A DNA stretch of 27,825 nucleotides from JANMDR01 sp031409495 (GTDB lineage: Bacteria; Pseudomonadota; Gammaproteobacteria; Burkholderiales; Usitatibacteraceae). A program made the position numbers and the translations under genes. Below the pieces are notes generated by a model, which did not search any database, was not told the DNA's origin, and worked only from the letters and a program-made list of their open reading frames with translations. The DNA lies in assembly GCA_031409495.1 (NCBI GenBank), contig JANNXI010000072.1:1-27825 (forward strand), written 5' to 3'. Position 1 is the stretch's first letter; the number at the start of each line of letters is the position of its first letter. This document shows, piece after piece, positions 24,344-27,825 of this stretch.

Positions 24344-25645
24344 ATGAAACTAGTAGATAAAGCGCGCGCTGTAAAAGCGGGCATCACGGCTAAAACCAAT
24401 ACCCGTAAGCGTTTACGCGGCCCGGCCAATTTGCAATATGCCATTGCTGACTCCATTTGCTTGCTCGACAAAACCGCATGGCACGCCATTACCGGCGATG
24501 CGTGCTTCTTTATGTCACCCAATTATTTGGACAAAATGGAAGCCGTGTTGCCGCTCAATATCAGCCCGCGCTACGCCTTAATTTACAACGGCACAGGCGC
24601 TGATCGTGAACCTGTTGCCGCCATGGTGATGCAGATTGCATCCATTAGCTTTGATCAAGTGCGCCCAGAAAAAAATGCTAAAGACGCGGCTTCGGCGACC
24701 GTAAGCCGTGCTAAAAAATGGCTGCCCACTTTTAACAAAATGGCGAGTGATGCGAAAGAGACAATGAAAGAAAAAGCCGCGCAGCGCGTGCTCACCTGCG
24801 GCAATTTACTTACATTCGGCCAACACGGCATTGCTTTTGCGCCGGGTTGCGATACGGCGCTGGCGTGGCACGGTGTGGCAGAGGTGTTGTATCGCGTACG
24901 CCAAGCCGAAAAGCTGGTAGGCAAAACGCATTTTGTGATGATTAAAGACCTCCACGCCCCCTTCACAGCCCAAGCCGAAAAGTTAGAAGCGCTAAGCTAT
25001 ACCTTTGTAGAAACTGAGCCAAACATGGTGCTAACGCTGCGCGATGATTGGAAAAATTACGATGATTATCTGGCAAGTTTGGCGTCAAAATATCGCGCCA
25101 ACATTAAAAACGGGGCCTTCAAACCGATCGACGAAGCGGGCTGTACGGTGGAGCATGTAACCAACATTGGCCAATATGAAGCAGAATTTTTTGCGCTGTA
25201 TAAATCGGTGCAGGTGAATGCTGACTTTAGGCCGATAGAATTGCAGCCGCGTTATTTTGCAGCGCTGGAAGCAGCTGCAGGCGAAAATTTTCGCTGTAGC
25301 ATCATCAAACAAAGCAGCCAAATTTTGGGATTTTTAATTTCGGTGATGGACGGTGATACCGGCATTGCGTATCACATTGGCTTTGACCGTGAAGCCGCGG
25401 CAACGCTGCCAATTTACTTGCGTCTGCTCCACGCCAGCGTCGCTGATGCGATATCGTTGGGTGCTAAGCGCGTGTCGTTTGGGCGCACCGCATTAGAACC
25501 CAAAGCCGCCCTTGGTGCCAAGCCGCAACCCTTTGGCGTGCTAGTGCGGCATCGTCAGCCTGTGCTCAATAAACTTATTAAGCGCTTGCTAATGGGCATT
25601 GAACATGACGACGCACCGGATCGTAACCCATTCAAGAAGGCCTAA
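24344..25645 (+). CDS. GNAT/FemAB-like acyltransferase family protein
   Basis: A 433-residue cytoplasmic protein with no signal peptide or membrane segment. The second half (about 200-420) shows a GNAT-fold pattern of the BioF2/FemAB-related type: DDYLASLASKYRANIKN, FFALYKSVQVNADFRPIELQPRYF, FRCSIIKQSSQILGFLISVMDGDTGIAYHIGFDREAAATLPIYLRLLHASVADAISLGAKRVSFGRTALEPKAALGAKP. Proteins of this type are often annotated as 'peptidogalycan biosynthesis' or GNAT proteins. FemAB relatives transfer aminoacyl groups to cell-wall peptides, but the substrate of this branch is unknown. It lies 12 bp after dgkA, which could hint at an envelope-lipid or cell-wall role. A small CCCC-GCAA-GGGG hairpin follows the stop (25647-25658) without a T-run. 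Confidence 0.7.
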   Translation: MKLVDKARAVKAGITAKTNTRKRLRGPANLQYAIADSICLLDKTAWHAITGDACFFMSPNYLDKMEAVLPLNISPRYALIYNGTGADREPVAAMVMQIASISFDQVRPEKNAKDAASATVSRAKKWLPTFNKMASDAKETMKEKAAQRVLTCGNLLTFGQHGIAFAPGCDTALAWHGVAEVLYRVRQAEKLVGKTHFVMIKDLHAPFTAQAEKLEALSYTFVETEPNMVLTLRDDWKNYDDYLASLASKYRANIKNGAFKPIDEAGCTVEHVTNIGQYEAEFFALYKSVQVNADFRPIELQPRYFAALEAAAGENFRCSIIKQSSQILGFLISVMDGDTGIAYHIGFDREAAATLPIYLRLLHASVADAISLGAKRVSFGRTALEPKAALGAKPQPFGVLVRHRQPVLNKLIKRLLMGIEHDDAPDRNPFKKA

Positions 25646-25788
25646 ACCCCGCAAGGGGGCTACCGTTGGGTCGTTGGACGTCTTCGAGGCATCAAATCAG
25701 TGCAGTAGCGTTACACTTTTATGCCAGTCCGCACTTGTCATCATATCGTCATCATCACCAAGGAAACTTTGCTTTTTGCGTGACTTTA

Positions 25789-27114
25789 ATGACTCTTGCA
25801 TACCTCCGGCGCGCGCTTTTTGCGGCTGTTGCTTTTAGCGTTGCACCGCTTACTGCCCACGCTGCTTCGCTAACACTAGCCACTGCAGGCGCCCTTGCGG
25901 GGCAAGCGCGCTATTTGCAACTCTGCGCAGGCTGCCATAGTGCCACCCCTGATTACCGCGCGAAGTCTGCTGCGAATCGCCCCGATTCACTACGCCTCGC
26001 TGTCAATGCTGTGAGTGGCATGGGGACTTTGCAGGCCGTGCTTACTAATGTGGACTACGACAATATTGCGGCCTATTTGGGGGACGAAAAGCTGAATGAA
26101 AATGTGCTTACAGTATCATCGCGAGGAGGTGGGTCGGGGCGGATAGTATCGGCCGGTAGCAATATTAACTGCGGCGGTGTTTGTGCTTGGGCGTACCCGC
26201 TGGCGACCGACGTTGCAATTGAAGCGATACCGGCGCGCGGATCCATTTTTACTGGTTGGTCCGGTGCCTGCCAAGCGCAAGGCAATGGCCTGTGTCGACT
26301 CAACATGAATGGCGCACAAACAGCGTTTGCCCAGTTTGTCCGCAATAGCGCCGCAACGGACTATTCAGGGCTGTGGTGGGGCGGCATTGCTGAAAATGGT
26401 TGGGGCGTTTCGATCACGCATCGCGCGGCCTCGGGGCAGCAATTCATCACCCTCTATGTCTACGACAAAGATGGCGCACCCACATGGCTGGTAATGCCTG
26501 GGGGCGTGTGGTCTGACAACTTTACTGTGCTGCGCGGCAAGGCATATCGCCCAAGCGGATCGCCTCTAAGCAACTATCGCAGCGATCAGCTGATTGTTGG
26601 TGACGCCATTGGCGAGGTAACGCTGCAGTTTGTATCCGACTCGGTCATTGATCTGAGCTATCAACTTGACGGTTTATCGGGCCGCAAACAATTACAGCGC
26701 CAGTTACAGGTAAATAGCACGATGCCCGCAGTCGATGTGACTGATTTATGGTGGGGTGGCGAGGCTGAAAACGGTTGGGGCATAAGCATCGCCCAACAAG
26801 CCGATGCGATATTTGCGGTATTACACTCCTATAACCGAGAGGCGCGGCCAACGTGGTGGGTGATGTCCGACGGCGCGCCAAGTATGCTGGGGAAAAATTT
26901 GCAATATAGCGGCACGCTGTATCAAACCAAAGGCGCACCGTGGCTTGGCACAAGCTACGACGCCACGCGATTGCAAATTACACCGATTGGCACGCTACGA
27001 TTGACTTTAGTTGACAACGTTATCGTTAACGATATGTCTATGGAGACACACTTTTTAAGTGGTGACTTTGCGGGTACAGCGCAAATTAAAAAAATCGTGC
27101 GGCAGCCGTTTTGA
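25789..27114 (+). CDS. Secreted c-type cytochrome / InlB-like repeat / tandem WW...ENGWG module fusion
   Basis: A 441-residue exported protein. The signal peptide (LRRALFAAVAFSVAPLTAHA) is followed by a short class-I cytochrome c domain: heme motif C46-A-G-C49-H50 and candidate axial Met78 in SGMGTL, then DYDNIAAYLG. Residues about 110-185 form a divergent InlB B-repeat-like unit (SGRIVSAGSNINCGGVC ... FTGWSGAC). Two C-terminal modules begin at about 191 (SGLWWGGIAENGWG) and 319 (DLWWGGEAENGWG), ending IVRQPF. The modules match those of the M36 peptidase. ATG 25789 was chosen for the signal peptide; GTG 25780 is an alternative and the ribosome-binding site is weak. The function is unknown; electron transfer or surface attachment are guesses. 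Confidence 0.8.
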   Translation: MTLAYLRRALFAAVAFSVAPLTAHAASLTLATAGALAGQARYLQLCAGCHSATPDYRAKSAANRPDSLRLAVNAVSGMGTLQAVLTNVDYDNIAAYLGDEKLNENVLTVSSRGGGSGRIVSAGSNINCGGVCAWAYPLATDVAIEAIPARGSIFTGWSGACQAQGNGLCRLNMNGAQTAFAQFVRNSAATDYSGLWWGGIAENGWGVSITHRAASGQQFITLYVYDKDGAPTWLVMPGGVWSDNFTVLRGKAYRPSGSPLSNYRSDQLIVGDAIGEVTLQFVSDSVIDLSYQLDGLSGRKQLQRQLQVNSTMPAVDVTDLWWGGEAENGWGISIAQQADAIFAVLHSYNREARPTWWVMSDGAPSMLGKNLQYSGTLYQTKGAPWLGTSYDATRLQITPIGTLRLTLVDNVIVNDMSMETHFLSGDFAGTAQIKKIVRQPF

Positions 27115-27393
27115 CGTGGACGTTATTTCTAGTTCAACCGAGCGATGTAAGCGTCGACATTGATGAAGCCCAAAAAATCTCGCCTTGAAATAGGCTGAAG
27201 ACGCCCTGTCTAATAACGCCGTGCCTTCGTGGTGGTTGGATGTCAACCTATTGAGGGCTTATGTGTGCTACCGAACAGAGAGAATTCGACACATTTGGAA
27301 CAATCTGGCAGAGGTTAGGCAACTGCAGAAGCATGGTGTCGCGCCCACTATTTAGTTTAATCAAGCCGCGCCGACACAACCGAGGACCTAAAA
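27115..27393. other. Intergenic region upstream of the DUF3494 gene
   Basis: No convincing gene is seen. The 131-codon open frame from 27261 is mostly a shifted copy of the downstream gene and lacks protein-like composition. A small hairpin GGTTG-gatgt-CAACC (27234-27248) is followed by CTATTGA; a related hairpin recurs at about 27717-27740. No clear terminator follows the cytochrome fusion gene. Confidence 0.5.
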
Positions 27394-27684
27394 ATGAATG
27401 TACATGCCAAGTGTGTCACTACGAATGCATACAACGCTGGCCTTGCACTTGTCGCGCTGTTGTCCGTCTCTTTCGGCGTAAACGCACAGGTTGCGCCCAG
27501 CCTTGGGTCAGGTGCTCCGTTCGGTATTGTTTCCAGCACCTTTACCAACACCGCGGCGGGAACGACCATCAATGGAAATATCTGTTTCACGACAGGCCCC
27601 GCGTTTCCAGCCACTGTTACCGGCACGATAGGACCCAATACTGTTCGTTTAGGTAAATTTAGCGAATTTATGTTTCGGGTTTAA
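27394..27684 (+). pseudogene. Truncated DUF3494 (ice-binding/adhesin-like) protein
   Basis: A 96-residue product. The signal peptide (GLALVALLSVSFGVNA) is followed by QVAPSLGSGAPFGIVSSTFT and NTAAGTTINGNICFTTGPAF, which resemble the first strands of the DUF3494 beta-solenoid of secreted ice-binding proteins. That domain usually needs about 200 residues. Here it stops after about 65, with an unrelated-looking tail VRLGKFSEFMFRV. A GAGGA site seven bases before the ATG is intact, so truncation is at the 3' side, by insertion or rearrangement near 27640-27680. A short genuine protein is possible but cannot form the solenoid. Confidence 0.55.
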
Positions 27685-27805
27685 CCCAAATTTTTCATTA
27701 GCCCCACCCCGCAGTAGGTTGTATTACGTTAACCTATTGATTTCGCTTGCTATTTGGGGCGAATTGCGCCGCAACGGAGGGCACTAAATCAGAACGGAGT
27801 AACCG

Positions 27806-27825
27806 ATGGCATTTGAGCTACGTTT
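27806..27825 (+). CDS. Possible start of a gene leaving the window
   Basis: ATG 27806 is preceded by GGAG with six bases spacing and opens MAFELR before the window ends. Too short to identify. If the DUF3494 gene was cut by a mobile element, this could be its first gene; that is speculation. Confidence 0.35.

Noticed and set aside
25647..25658. CCCC-GCAA-GGGG hairpin as an intrinsic terminator
   Set aside because: The stem is only four pairs and no T-run follows, so terminator function is not supported.
27205..27320. Possible integron attC site (GTCTAAT ... GTTAGGC spaced about 110 bp)
   Set aside because: GTTAGGC fits the R' core, but the partner should read GCCTAAC and does not. No inner L sites or long imperfect pairing are seen, and there is no gene-cassette arrangement.
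1..27825. CRISPR array, tRNA or rRNA genes
   Set aside because: No regularly spaced direct repeats of CRISPR size, no cloverleaf-like segments and no rRNA-like sequence were noticed by eye; a covariance-model scan was not possible.

Overview
The window reads as a chromosomal stretch of a Gram-negative bacterium. There are lipoproteins with Sec/lipobox signals, an E. coli-type DgkA, a periplasmic ABC binding protein and a periplasmic-type murein amidase. GC content looks moderate. The family mix (NagB-II, DUF5648 repeats, tandem WW...ENGWG modules, DUF3494, DUF1287) would suit a betaproteobacterium or a related gammaproteobacterium; this placement is inference only.

Region 1 (1-6584) is an amino-sugar and sugar catabolic cluster. 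Six minus-strand genes are packed with overlaps or very short gaps in the order GlcNAc/GlcN kinase, GntR-UTRA regulator, nagA, SIS-type GlcN-6-P deaminase (NagB-II), AGE-family sugar isomerase/epimerase, PfkB kinase. GlcNAc would go to GlcNAc-6-P, GlcN-6-P and fructose-6-P. The isomerase plus PfkB kinase most simply make a parallel mannose to fructose to fructose-6-P branch. At the left edge a nanE gene (ManNAc-6-P epimerase) survives only as its C-terminal part, cut off by the end of what looks like an IS630-family element.

Region 2 (6585-11439) is a divergent regulatory region followed by plus-strand uptake-type genes: a family-5 ABC binding protein with no permease genes beside it, a fused SpmA/SpmB-like membrane protein, and a sodium:solute symporter.

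Region 3 (11469-14510) is a compact minus-strand operon that looks dedicated to peptidoglycan: a lipoprotein with an L,D-transpeptidase-like motif, an AstE/aspartoacylase-type zinc carboxypeptidase or amidohydrolase, and an amidase_2/PGRP lipoprotein. Regions 1-3 together suggest salvage of cell-wall or glycoconjugate material, which is a hypothesis.

Region 4 (14637-19142, minus) holds a RimJ/L-like acetyltransferase, a large secreted glycoside-hydrolase-like protein with three C-terminal DUF5648-type repeats, a VOC protein, and a DUF1287 gene split by a one-base frameshift.

Region 5 (19266-27825) holds a very large secreted M36 metallopeptidase with a clear terminator, a divergent dgkA plus FemAB/GNAT-like pair, a small c-type cytochrome fused to an InlB-like repeat and to the same tandem C-terminal module as the peptidase, and a truncated DUF3494 (ice-binding/adhesin) gene. 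Another gene may start at the right edge. No tRNA, rRNA or CRISPR array was seen.
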